Below, piece after piece: positions 1-6,268 of a DNA stretch of 6,609 bases; within the stretch, counting starts at the first letter, position 1; each line of letters starts with the position of its first letter. This DNA is from Pseudomonadota bacterium (lineage in GTDB: Bacteria; Pseudomonadota; Alphaproteobacteria; Rhizobiales; Xanthobacteraceae), in the NCBI GenBank assembly GCA_023405565.1, contig JAEXXW010000648.1, positions 1 to 6,609 on the forward strand, read 5' to 3'. The position numbers and the translations under genes are program-made. The notes under the pieces are model-generated. The model made no database searches, was not told the origin of the DNA, and worked only from the letters and a program-made list of their open reading frames with translations.

Positions 1-468
1 CGCAAAGACATGGCGCGACTATGGAAAGAGCGGTTGGCCCAGTTTGGCAGCTATGTTGCGGAAATCAGCGCTAGCCTGAACGAGAACTCCGACATCGTTT
101 ATGGCGGCCTGGAGCCGCTGCTGTTGCCGTGGCCATGGCATCGCGGACGAGTCGTCGTTGGCGGCGATGCTGCGCATATCGTGCCGCCGCACCTGACACA
201 AGGCGCGGCAATGGCGGCGGAAGACGGGTTGATTCTGGCTCGTGAGGTAACATGCAAGGATGGCACGATCGAAGATCGCCTGATGCGTTACTCGCAGATT
301 CGTTATGCCCGTAATGCGTTCGTATACACCTTCGCGCGTAGCTGGCTTGAGGAAGAGCAAGGCGTTAGGACGCCTGAACAGATGGAAGAGGCAAGGAGAG
401 AATTGACGCTCAATGCTTCGGATCGCATCGCGGTCAGCGACCGCATCCTGAACACACCGATTTTTTAG
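1..468 (+). CDS. FAD-dependent monooxygenase, C-terminal part (5' end outside window)
   Basis: The reading frame is open to base 1, so the Met at base 10 is internal and only about 155 C-terminal residues are present; family members are usually 370-550 residues. The key segment (bases about 142-243) reads GRVVVGGDAAH, then PPHLTQGAAMAAEDG. This is the second FAD-binding (GD) motif of the p-hydroxybenzoate hydroxylase/UbiH class, in which the Asp contacts the FAD ribityl chain. It is followed by the usual RYxxxRxxR-type helix (RYSQIRYARNAF). Such enzymes are cytosolic, use NAD(P)H and O2, and hydroxylate or oxidatively decarboxylate aromatic or related ring compounds. The N-terminal Rossmann motif and substrate-binding sheet are outside the window, so the substrate cannot be assigned. 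The gene ends 13 bases before the ECH-family gene, on the same strand, which suggests co-transcription. Confidence 0.88.
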   Translation, partial: RKDMARLWKERLAQFGSYVAEISASLNENSDIVYGGLEPLLLPWPWHRGRVVVGGDAAHIVPPHLTQGAAMAAEDGLILAREVTCKDGTIEDRLMRYSQIRYARNAFVYTFARSWLEEEQGVRTPEQMEEARRELTLNASDRIAVSDRILNTPIF

Positions 469-481
469 CGAGAGATCCAGA

Positions 482-1204
482 ATGAGCATTGTTGTAAAGC
501 ATGAGGGCGATCTTCTCTTCCTGTTGCTGAATAGGCCGGAAGCTGGAAATCGCATTGATCAATCCAGCATCGATCAGCTGACCGAGCATTTCACCAATGC
601 CGATCCACTGCAGGGTGGTCCTGCAGTCATAATTCTCGGTGCAAATGGTCCCGATTTCTCCCTTGGCCGACAGCGGCCAGCAGAACAATCTTCGGACCCG
701 CTCGATATTACGGCAGAGTTCAAAAGAATTCAGAAACTCAATGAAGCAGTGCAACGCTGTCGCGCTGTGACTGTTTCTGCAGTTCGCGGCCGAGCAGAAG
801 GCGCAGGCCTGTCGTTGGCGGCCCGCTGCGATATTGTGATCGTCGCGGAGGACGCCACGCTGAGCTTTCCTGAAATCCCGCACGGGATCCCGCCGACCAT
901 TGTGCTGAGCCATTATCGATACGTGTTGCCGCGGAATCTGCTCGGCGACCTGATCTTCACCGGCCGGGAAATCGCCGGCCGGGATGCGGTTCAATTCGGA
1001 CTAGCGGCGCGCTCTGTTCCTGCCAACGAGTTGGATGCTGCGGCCCTGTCCGTTGGCAAGCAAGTTGCTGGCTATGACCGGCGGTCCATTGCGCTGGTAA
1101 AGGAATTTCTTCGGCAAACTGAAGATTTGCCAGCACCTCTTGCACCTACACTTGGCATTTCATTCTATGCCAACGAAATGTCTCATCGTTTGATGAAGCG
1201 CTAG
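482..1204 (+). CDS. Enoyl-CoA hydratase/isomerase (crotonase) family protein
   Basis: A 240-residue crotonase-fold protein, slightly short for a family usually of 255-270. The oxyanion-hole strand is visible as FSLGR (residues 59-63). The second signature runs from AVRGRAEGAGLSLAARCD (100-117) to FPEIPHGIPP (129-138), followed by FTGREIAGRDAVQFGLA (159-175). Aligned with rat mitochondrial enoyl-CoA hydratase, Glu164 is kept (Glu131 here, in FPEI), but the position of Glu144 is Ser111 (GLSLA instead of CELA). Classical hydratases use both glutamates, so this may be an isomerase, hydrolase, lyase or other crotonase-fold enzyme acting on a CoA thioester rather than a standard hydratase. The ATG at 482 has GAGAG 7 bases upstream (470-474). 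It lies 13 bases after the monooxygenase stop, so the two are probably one operon. Its GC content is visibly lower than in the right half of the window. Confidence 0.9.
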   Translation: MSIVVKHEGDLLFLLLNRPEAGNRIDQSSIDQLTEHFTNADPLQGGPAVIILGANGPDFSLGRQRPAEQSSDPLDITAEFKRIQKLNEAVQRCRAVTVSAVRGRAEGAGLSLAARCDIVIVAEDATLSFPEIPHGIPPTIVLSHYRYVLPRNLLGDLIFTGREIAGRDAVQFGLAARSVPANELDAAALSVGKQVAGYDRRSIALVKEFLRQTEDLPAPLAPTLGISFYANEMSHRLMKR

Positions 1205-1232
1205 TGCGATCAACGGCGAACGTTGTGCAATC

Positions 1233-1394
1233 ATGGAAGCGTGCCTCGCGCGAAATATTCGAGTCGCGCGACGGCTGACTGTCGAGCACATTGCATTGAC
1301 CGTGAAGTCGCTCTTACCACGCGAAGCTGATCTCGATCTGCTGGCTGAGACAGTCCGCTTGCGCCTTCGCGCCAACCTTTTGCGATCCGCGTAA
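1233..1394 (+). CDS. Possible small protein or gene remnant, 53 residues
   Basis: A short frame starts at ATG 1233, 28 bases after the ECH-family gene, and ends at TAA 1392-1394. It encodes a Leu-, Arg- and Ala-rich peptide that looks helical (for example LTVEHIALTVKSLLPREAD, then LDLLAETVRLRLRANLL). By hand count, about 32 of 52 sense codons after the ATG end in G or C, which is compatible with coding but weak evidence at this length. No convincing ribosome binding site precedes the ATG, and the frame stays open upstream to base 1197, so it may be the tail of a decayed gene. I do not recognise a family. The rest of this 286-base convergent gap (1395-1490) shows no gene and no clear T-tract terminator. 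Confidence 0.25.
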   Translation: MEACLARNIRVARRLTVEHIALTVKSLLPREADLDLLAETVRLRLRANLLRSA

Positions 1395-1490
1395 CCAATT
1401 TTCATACAACCAGTGGCGAAAGATACAAGGCGTTAACTTGGATAGGCCTGGTTAGCAATCCGAATCTGTTTAGGTTGCGGTCGGCACTTA

Positions 1491-2867
1491 TTAGTGTCCG
1501 AAACAGAGTGTCAGAAGCGGTTCTGTAGTTGGCTGGTCTTGCAGTCGTGCGCTCAGATCAATCGCGCGGGTGGCTGCGTCGTCGCCAATCTCAGGATTTG
1601 TCAGGCCGTAGAACTTCTGCGTGAGACGCCGCGTCTGCTTGACCAGATCGCGCTCAGGGACGTCGGCGTCGTGACTGGCAGTCAGCGTTTCGCCCTGCAC
1701 CATGTGCAACCTTATCTGCGAATGAGTTCGCGGTTGTTCTTCGTTGAAAGCAACTGCGATCTTGTCGCGTAAAGCGGAAAGACGCGGGTCGCACGCTACG
1801 CTGTCGGAGAAAGTATCGAGACGGCCAGTGTCGTATCCCGATAGAGCGAGAGCGGCACAATGGCGCAGGCTGAATTTTGTTTCGAGTCCGCTCCGCGGTG
1901 CAGCGATATTGCACACGCTGTCGAGGCTGGGATGGGTGGTTATCGTTATCGCGTGCACGGCCGCGAGATCGAATTGCGCGCTAAGCCGGAGCTTTAGGAT
2001 GTTCTCGATGACCGAGTGGGTCATGTAGCAGGACGCGTGATATTTGAAGAGATTCTTATACAGGAAATAGCCCCCCTCGGGGGTCGCCAGGGCGCGCTCG
2101 GGGGCAAAGTCCGGTGAGTGGGTTATGGCGAATCCGACCGCATCTTCCAGTACGGCGGGATGGCTCTCGAAGCCTCGCCCGGCGAGCATGGCTGCGCGCA
2201 GGCCGTTCTGCGCCGCCTTGCCGGCATGCAGCGGCTTGCACATTGTACCGAACATGCAGCGGATGCCGGCGGCTTGGGTCGCAGCGATGCCGATGGCATG
2301 GGCGGCGCGTACAGCGTCAAGGCCAAGCAGATGCGCGCAAGCAGCCGCGGCTGCAAAAGTGCCGATTGTCGCGGTACCGTGGAAGCCGGCTTCGTAGTGG
2401 CCCGGTGCGACGAGCGTCCCGATACGGCAACCGGCCTCATAACCGGCGACAAAAGCGGCGAGAACGGCGCGGCCGTCCGCCTTGCGGAATTGCGCGAGCG
2501 CAAGCAGCGCGGGCAGGATGGCGGCGCTCGCGTGCGCTGACATTGCAAACGCGACGTCGTCATAGTCGAGCGCGTGCCCCGCTGCGCCATTGATCAGTGC
2601 CGCGTCGTAGATTGTGCCCCTCGTACCTCCGATGATCGAGGCATGCGGCGCGCCGCCTTGCTCGGCGTTGTCAGCGGCAAGAATGCGTACCAGCGGTTCA
2701 TCGCGCGCGGCGATGGCGACGCCGAGCCAGTCGAGCACGCACTGACGGGAGATCTCGAGGCTTTCGGCGCTCATCGTCTCGTGCCGACGCGCCACCATCT
2801 CGGCGACTATCGCCGCCGTTATGGAAGAGTGTTGGGTTTGTCTTGTCACGATGGGAACCCCAGTCAT
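1491..2867 (-). CDS. MmgE/PrpD family protein (2-methylcitrate dehydratase / cis-aconitate decarboxylase fold)
   Basis: A 458-residue cytosolic enzyme of normal family length. Members dehydrate or decarboxylate small polycarboxylates: 2-methylcitrate (PrpD, MmgE) or cis-aconitate (IRG1/CAD). Family hallmarks run in order: the N-terminal helix CVLDWLGVAIAA (43-54); HALDYDDVAFAMSAH (98-112), with Asp101, Asp103, Asp104 and His112; GYEAGCRIG (142-150); GFHGTATIGTFAAAAA (161-176), with His163; the CKPLHAGKAAQNGL segment (210-223), with Lys211; and KYHASCYMTH (275-284), with Lys275. Compared with human IRG1, equivalents of Asp93, His103, His159, Lys207 and Lys272 are present, Thr97 is Val105, and His277 is Cys280, as in many bacterial members. 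The active site therefore looks intact, but the substrate is open. The listed ATG lacks a clear Shine-Dalgarno. A GTG at 2849 (residue 7) has GGGG 8 bases upstream and is an alternative start. The gene lies downstream of the CoA-transferase pair but is separated from it by the repeat/terminator. Confidence 0.92.
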   Translation of the reverse strand: MTGVPIVTRQTQHSSITAAIVAEMVARRHETMSAESLEISRQCVLDWLGVAIAARDEPLVRILAADNAEQGGAPHASIIGGTRGTIYDAALINGAAGHALDYDDVAFAMSAHASAAILPALLALAQFRKADGRAVLAAFVAGYEAGCRIGTLVAPGHYEAGFHGTATIGTFAAAAACAHLLGLDAVRAAHAIGIAATQAAGIRCMFGTMCKPLHAGKAAQNGLRAAMLAGRGFESHPAVLEDAVGFAITHSPDFAPERALATPEGGYFLYKNLFKYHASCYMTHSVIENILKLRLSAQFDLAAVHAITITTHPSLDSVCNIAAPRSGLETKFSLRHCAALALSGYDTGRLDTFSDSVACDPRLSALRDKIAVAFNEEQPRTHSQIRLHMVQGETLTASHDADVPERDLVKQTRRLTQKFYGLTNPEIGDDAATRAIDLSARLQDQPTTEPLLTLCFGH

Positions 2868-2891
2868 ATTTCGAAAGTCACGGCAGTGGAC

Positions 2892-2999
2892 CTAGAGCGT
2901 TTTTTAAGTGAAGTGGATACCGGTTCGCGTGAAGAAAACGCGTCAAAACAAAAAGCTAGAGCCCCGGCTTTGCTTCCATCAAAGCCGGAAAGGGTCTAG
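2892..2999. repeat. Dispersed palindromic intergenic repeat of Rhizobiales type (two hairpins)
   Basis: The block begins with CTAGAGC (2892-2898), repeats CTAGAGC at 2956-2962, and closes with the reverse-oriented GGTCTAG (2993-2999). The first module is a long imperfect palindrome: GCGTTTT (2897-2903) pairs with AAAACGC (2935-2941), and GTGAA (2909-2913) can pair with TTCGC (2924-2928). The second module is a perfect 9-bp stem, CCGGCTTTG (2964-2972) and CAAAGCCGG (2980-2988), with a 7-base loop. From memory this sequence type, including the ACCGGTTCGCGTGAAG core, recurs in intergenic regions of Bradyrhizobium and relatives. That recognition needs a database search. Its right end overlaps the last codon of the CoA-transferase gene. 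Confidence 0.75.
2945..2999 (-). terminator. Intrinsic-terminator-like hairpin after the CoA-transferase gene
   Basis: Read on the minus strand, CTAGACC and the perfect stem CCGGCTTTG/CAAAGCCGG fold into a two-part hairpin, with the outer arm GGCTCTAG closing the stem. The run TTTTTGTTTT (2954-2945) follows one base after the outer arm. This is the form of a rho-independent terminator for the CoA-transferase transcript. The stop codon of that gene (2998-2996) lies inside the left outer arm. If it works, the MmgE/PrpD gene beyond it depends on read-through or its own promoter. Confidence 0.5.
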
Positions 3000-4120
3000 C
3001 GGGCTGGCGCGCTTCCGATCACACCGTCCTTCTCGAGCTTGACGATGTCATCGGCGCTGAGTTCAAGCAGCTCGCCGAGGATCGCCGCAGTGTCCTGTCC
3101 GAGTTTCGCCGTCGGTCCGGAGACGGCCATGGTGGTGTCCCGAAACTGGAAAGGGAAGCCTTTCACCAGGTTGCCGTCGGACGTGCGGGCGAAGGCGCTG
3201 CTGTTGGAGAACCACGGTGCGCGCAGGATGGCCTGGCCGTCCAGCACGGCGGATGCGGCAAAGCCGCGTGCGTGCAGATGGTCGAGCGCGCGATCGATTG
3301 GCAGGGTGACAATTGCGTCGTCGGGAGCGACATTGTCTTGTGTTTCGCTCGCGCGTGTCATTGCGATCCAGGTTCCGTCGGCAGCCCGTGCGATCTCTTG
3401 ATGCGTCACGCAGAGATCGGCATTGCCCTCGCGGTCCGGAGTCGTGTCGTCGGAAAGAAACCTTTCGCCAAGGAGAAAGCTGGTCAACTCGCGCTGCGAG
3501 ATGTCGAGGTGGATGCCGGCGCCGGTGGTGCGCCGTGACAGAAGTGCGGCAGTGATCATACCGGCCGCGAATAAGGCCACGACCTGATCGGGATAGTTCA
3601 AGTCGCGCCCGGAAAGGACGGGCGGGCCGTCCGGAGGTCCCATCAAATAGGCCATGCCGGAGGTCGCTTCGAGCGTTGAGCCGAAGCTCGACACGTCCCG
3701 TTCGGGGCCGGTCTCTCCTTGGCTGGAAATGGCGGCAATGATCAGTCGCGGATTGACGCTATGCAGCGTCTCGATGCCGAGCCCGAGCCGCTCCATCACG
3801 CCGCGCCGGAAGTTCTCGACTAATACGTCGGAGATGGTGGCCAATCGGAAGAGAATATCGCGCCCGACTGGCTGCTTCAGATCGAGGCAGAGCGAACGTT
3901 TGTTGCGGTTGGTGAAATTGAAATAGGGTGAGGCATTCCACCAGTCGTTGGTTTTGTCGATATCGACCCATACCCGGAAGGGATCGATATAGGTCGGCGC
4001 TTCGATCTTGATCACGTCGGCACCGAGATCGGCGAGCAGCGCGGAGGACGCAGCGCCTGCCGTGATGATGCCAAGATCGAGCACGCGGATTCCGCGCAGT
4101 GGCAGGTCGGATGACGACAT
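2996..4120 (-). CDS. CaiB/BaiF family (class III) CoA-transferase, catalytic Asp present
   Basis: A 374-residue protein; class III CoA-transferases are about 380-430. They move CoA between acyl-CoA and a free acid through an aspartyl-CoA thioester. The N-terminal CoA-binding fold shows GIRVLDLG (10-17), DLGADVIKIEAP (31-42), NRNKRSLCLDLK (71-82) and SDVLVENFRRG (97-107). The segment GPPVLSGRDLNYPDQVVALFAAG (165-187) aligns with formyl-CoA transferase (Frc) around its catalytic Asp169, putting the nucleophile at Asp178. The C-terminal helices end with the common GQDTAAILGELL...SADDIVKLEKDGVI pattern. I chose the ATG at 4120: it has GGGAG 8 bases upstream and follows the preceding stop by 5 bases. 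A Met at 4171 would give 17 extra non-conserved residues and overlap the upstream gene. The stop codon lies inside the adjacent repeat. It is co-translated with the Asp-less paralogue upstream. Confidence 0.93.
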   Translation of the reverse strand: MSSSDLPLRGIRVLDLGIITAGAASSALLADLGADVIKIEAPTYIDPFRVWVDIDKTNDWWNASPYFNFTNRNKRSLCLDLKQPVGRDILFRLATISDVLVENFRRGVMERLGLGIETLHSVNPRLIIAAISSQGETGPERDVSSFGSTLEATSGMAYLMGPPDGPPVLSGRDLNYPDQVVALFAAGMITAALLSRRTTGAGIHLDISQRELTSFLLGERFLSDDTTPDREGNADLCVTHQEIARAADGTWIAMTRASETQDNVAPDDAIVTLPIDRALDHLHARGFAASAVLDGQAILRAPWFSNSSAFARTSDGNLVKGFPFQFRDTTMAVSGPTAKLGQDTAAILGELLELSADDIVKLEKDGVIGSAPAR

Positions 4121-4125
4121 CAACG

Positions 4126-5148
4126 CTACTCCCAGACGAGGCTTGATGCGTGCGGACGCGCGCCATTCCACATCGCCGGCAGGCGCGGCATGATCCCCAT
4201 GGGTGTCGCGGCCCAGAAGTCACGCTCGAGATAATGCGCGTCGCGCTCGAGATCAGACAGGGACCAGACCGGGCCGAGGGGGAGGCCGCGCTGTTTGGCC
4301 TCGCGATAGATGTCGGCCTTGCTGCGCGTCACGAACCAAGGACGCAGGATCGCCATCAGTTCGTCGAGATGCGCGAGGCGGTTCGTGCGTGTCGCGAAGT
4401 GCGGTGCGTGCAGTCGGGCATCGCCGACGAGGTCGACCAGGGCCGGCCAGTCGCGGTCCATGTAGACCAGCGCGACATGCCCATCCGCTGCTTCTACGAC
4501 CTGCCACTCATTGACGGCTTTCCCGGTCGGCGTCTTCAGTAGTGGTTCGGTCACGACCTTCCAATTGACCCAGAGAAGCGCATCGAGCACGCAGACGTCG
4601 GCGATCTTTCGTTTCGGTGCGAGCAGAGCCGCGCTCATGGCAAGGAAAGCGGCGAGCCCGGCGGCATAAGCCGGTTGGTGCCCGGGAAGTCTGACCGGCT
4701 CTCCTGCCTGCACGCCGATGAGATGGAGGACGCCGCTCATCGCCATGATGGTGAGTTCGCTGGCCGGCTCGCGCATTTCGCTCCGGTGCGGGCCGAAGAT
4801 GGATACGACCACGGCTGTCGTCTCCCGCGGGATGTCGACGGACACATCGGTCAGCAGCGCGTCGGCGCGTGTTGCGTGTGCGTCAAGATTGGCTGGGTCC
4901 TGCCCTCGGACAATGTGCTTTGCGCCGTTGAGAAATGCGTACAAGGCGCTGCGCCGCCCGTCCCCTTGCAGAAAAGGCGGCAATGCACGCAGCGGATCAC
5001 CGCCCTCTGGCTCGAGAATGATAACCTCGGCCCCCAGCTCGCAGGCGATTTTGCCGGCCATGGCGATGGCGAGGCGCACCGGAAGAGGCGCGTCCGCGGC
5101 TACCACTTCGATGACGCGGGTTCTTTCGAGCGGTCGCTGCAATACCAT
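4126..5148 (-). CDS. CaiB/BaiF family CoA-transferase homologue lacking the catalytic Asp (probable partner subunit)
   Basis: A 340-residue class III CoA-transferase relative, shorter than usual. Recognisable parts are ACELGAEVIILEPEGGDPLR (35-54), the SALYAFLNGAKHIV stretch (67-80, family SxxFxxLNRGKxS), ADALLTD (95-101), and a typical C-terminal region with YREAKQRGLPLGPVWSLSDLERD. At the catalytic position the family pattern DxxAGxxAA reads AYAAGLAAF, so Ala160 replaces the Asp nucleophile. The terminal helix pair found in the downstream partner is missing. The protein is unlikely to be an active transferase alone. It probably forms a hetero-oligomer with the next gene, as BbsE and BbsF do in benzylsuccinate CoA-transferase (inference). 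It is first in the operon. The AAGGA before the ATG is only about one base away, while it is 7 bases from a TTG at 5142, which may be the true start (two residues shorter). Confidence 0.87.
   Translation of the reverse strand: MVLQRPLERTRVIEVVAADAPLPVRLAIAMAGKIACELGAEVIILEPEGGDPLRALPPFLQGDGRRSALYAFLNGAKHIVRGQDPANLDAHATRADALLTDVSVDIPRETTAVVVSIFGPHRSEMREPASELTIMAMSGVLHLIGVQAGEPVRLPGHQPAYAAGLAAFLAMSAALLAPKRKIADVCVLDALLWVNWKVVTEPLLKTPTGKAVNEWQVVEAADGHVALVYMDRDWPALVDLVGDARLHAPHFATRTNRLAHLDELMAILRPWFVTRSKADIYREAKQRGLPLGPVWSLSDLERDAHYLERDFWAATPMGIMPRLPAMWNGARPHASSLVWE
4129..4133 (-). promoter_or_regulatory. Ribosome binding site fixing the CoA-transferase start at 4120
   Basis: On the minus strand GGGAG lies 8 bases before the ATG at 4120 and overlaps the 3' end of the upstream gene. 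It supports the start at residue MSSSDL rather than the upstream in-frame Met at 4171, and indicates translational coupling of the pair. Confidence 0.7.
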
Positions 5149-5186
5149 TTCCTTTTTCGGATGTCGTCATGCCGGTTGTCCCGCCG

Positions 5187-5215
5187 ATAAAAAAGCATGT
5201 AGTAGGATTGCTCAA
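5187..5215 (-). promoter_or_regulatory. Predicted promoter of the CoA-transferase operon
   Basis: On the minus strand, TTGAGC (5215-5210) and TTTTAT (5192-5187) are separated by 17 bases, matching the -35 and -10 consensus at 4 of 6 positions each. Transcription would start near 5180, about 32 bases before the ATG at 5148. The -35 overlaps the conserved half-site shared with the promoter at 6263-6291, whose geometry is identical. The match between the two promoters makes each prediction stronger than its hexamer scores. Confidence 0.55.
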
Positions 5216-5235
5216 ACGATTAACTTTCGATCGTT
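5210..5235. promoter_or_regulatory. Candidate LysR operator in the divergent lysR / CoA-transferase gap
   Basis: AACGAT (5215-5220) and ATCGTT (5230-5235) form a perfect 6-bp inverted repeat around a 9-base spacer. On the minus strand this block reads AACGATCGAAAG and then TTAATCGTTTGAGC, and it aligns with the dyad at 6244-6268 at 22 of 26 columns (three substitutions, one indel). The position between divergent genes is where LysR-type proteins normally bind to activate the target and repress their own gene. The strict T-N11-A form is not obvious, so the exact footprint is uncertain. Confidence 0.6.
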
Positions 5236-5265
5236 GGCTGAGAATTAGTCAGGCAAAGAGCGTCC

Positions 5266-6171
5266 ATGGCCCGCCATATCCCGCCGCTGAACCCGCTCTA
5301 CACATTCGACGCAGCCGCGCGCCACGTCAGCTTCACGCGCGCGGCGCAGGAGCTGAACGTTACGCAAGGGGCCGTCAGTCGGCAGGTGCGGACGCTGGAA
5401 AAGTACCTCGGCGTCAGTTTGTTCGAGCGGCATCACCGCTCGGTGCGGCTGACGCGGGCCGGCAAGAGCTTTCACGACGATCTGAAGAATGGCTTCGAGC
5501 AGATCGAAGCCGCCGCCGAGCGCCTGATTACGAGCCGTTCACAAAAGACGCTGGTGGTGCGCTCCTACAGCACTTTCGGCGCGCGTTGGCTGATTCCGCG
5601 GCTGGCGGCGTTTCGCGCGGCCAATCCGAAGATCTTCGTCGACTTCACGGCGTCGACGACGCCGGTCGATTTCGAACGCGAGGACGTCGACATCGCTGTG
5701 CATTTCGGTCCAGCCGAGGAGCGGCCCGATATGTATTGCAGCCTGCTTACTTCCGTTGCTATCATTCCTGTGTGTAGTCCTGCGCTGGTCAATGCGCGCC
5801 GTCCGCTGCGGCATCCCTCGGATCTGCAGTACTACCCGTTGCTTCACTCCATGATCCGCTCCGACGATTGGCCGAACTGGCTCGCCGCGAACGGCATTGC
5901 CGCGGACTGGGCAACCCGGGGCTACCGCTTCGAGAGTTCGAGCATGGCCTATGAGGCGGCGATCAAGGAAATCGGTGTGGCCATTGCTATTTCGGCGTTG
6001 ATCCAGCCGGAACTGAAGGAAGGCCGGCTTATCACGCCGTTTCCGATGGCAGTGTCGACGCCCTATGCCTATTGGCTGATTTATCCGCACGCGAAGACCG
6101 TCAATCCGGCCGTGACGGTGTTCCGCAACTGGATCGTCGAAGAAGCGAAACGGTTCAATCAAAGTCTTTAG
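5266..6171 (+). CDS. LysR-type transcriptional regulator, GcvA-like
   Basis: A 301-residue regulator of normal LysR length. The N-terminal winged helix-turn-helix is clear: LYTFDAAARHVSFTRAAQEL (11-30), the recognition helix region NVTQGAVSRQVRTLE (31-45), and LFERHHRSVRLTRAG (52-66). A linker helix follows, then an effector-binding domain from about residue 93 that opens with LVVRSYSTFGARWLIPRL, a pattern typical of the GcvA subgroup. Such proteins are cytosolic tetramers that bind a small-molecule inducer, usually a substrate or intermediate of the controlled pathway. It is transcribed away from the CoA-transferase operon, with 117 bases between start codons, and is followed by the DUF35 gene on the same strand. 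Near-identical operator blocks on both sides suggest that it controls both units. A weak AAAGAG precedes the ATG by 5 bases. Confidence 0.95.
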   Translation: MARHIPPLNPLYTFDAAARHVSFTRAAQELNVTQGAVSRQVRTLEKYLGVSLFERHHRSVRLTRAGKSFHDDLKNGFEQIEAAAERLITSRSQKTLVVRSYSTFGARWLIPRLAAFRAANPKIFVDFTASTTPVDFEREDVDIAVHFGPAEERPDMYCSLLTSVAIIPVCSPALVNARRPLRHPSDLQYYPLLHSMIRSDDWPNWLAANGIAADWATRGYRFESSSMAYEAAIKEIGVAIAISALIQPELKEGRLITPFPMAVSTPYAYWLIYPHAKTVNPAVTVFRNWIVEEAKRFNQSL

Positions 6172-6174
6172 CGC

Positions 6175-6202
6175 GGCCGTCGCCGGCGTTGCGGGCCGTC
6201 GC
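6175..6202 (+). repeat. GC-rich direct repeat just after lysR, possible weak terminator
   Basis: GGCCGTCGC occurs at 6175-6183 and again at 6194-6202. GCGCGGCC at the start can also pair with the second GGCC and the following GCGC with a two-base bulge. No T-run follows, so a rho-independent terminator is not supported. It may only help end or pause the lysR transcript. Confidence 0.25.
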
Positions 6203-6238
6203 GCGTGTCCTCACTTCACTATTGCATGAGTTTTAATA

Positions 6239-6268
6239 GGTCAAACGACGAACATTAATCGTTTGACC
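6239..6268. promoter_or_regulatory. Perfect 10-bp inverted repeat, candidate LysR operator before the DUF35 gene
   Basis: GGTCAAACGA (6239-6248) and TCGTTTGACC (6259-6268) are exact reverse complements around a 10-base spacer. The right half, with TTAA before it, repeats the TTAATCGTTTGA core found on the minus strand upstream of the CoA-transferase operon. The right arm contains the -35 TTGACC of the downstream promoter, so a bound protein would sit directly on or next to RNA polymerase. No T-run follows, which argues against a terminator for lysR. Confidence 0.7.

Noticed and set aside
19..555. Minus-strand ORF of 178 residues opposite the monooxygenase end
   Set aside because: It is antisense to a frame with a clear FAD-binding GDAAH motif, has no recognisable domain, and runs into the next gene. 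It is a shadow.
960..984. 10-bp direct repeat CCGGCCGGGA
   Set aside because: It lies inside the ECH-family coding sequence and encodes GRE and GRD in the TGREIAGRDA motif; explained by codon use.
434..994. Minus-strand ORF of 186 residues opposite the ECH-family gene
   Set aside because: The plus-strand frame has conserved crotonase motifs; the antisense product shows none.
1401..1454. AACCAG / CTGGTT inverted repeat in the convergent gap
   Set aside because: A short stem with a loop of more than 30 bases and no T-run; expected by chance.
2072..2083. CCCCC-TC-GGGGG hairpin
   Set aside because: Inside the MmgE/PrpD coding frame (Pro-Glu-Gly-Gly), with a two-base loop and no T-run; not a terminator.
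2114..2593. Several overlapping ORFs of 90-159 residues in the MmgE/PrpD region
   Set aside because: Arg- and Ala-rich translations from GC-rich DNA without domains, overlapping the conserved core of the MmgE/PrpD frame on either strand.
2918..2946. TTGACG on the minus strand inside the repeat as a promoter for the MmgE/PrpD gene
   Set aside because: No acceptable -10 hexamer lies 16-18 bases downstream (CCGGTA or CGGTAT), so a promoter is not supported.
4203..4514. Overlapping ORFs in the CoA-transferase region
   Set aside because: Low-complexity Arg-rich translations covering the conserved C-terminal part of the CaiB/BaiF homologue; shadows.
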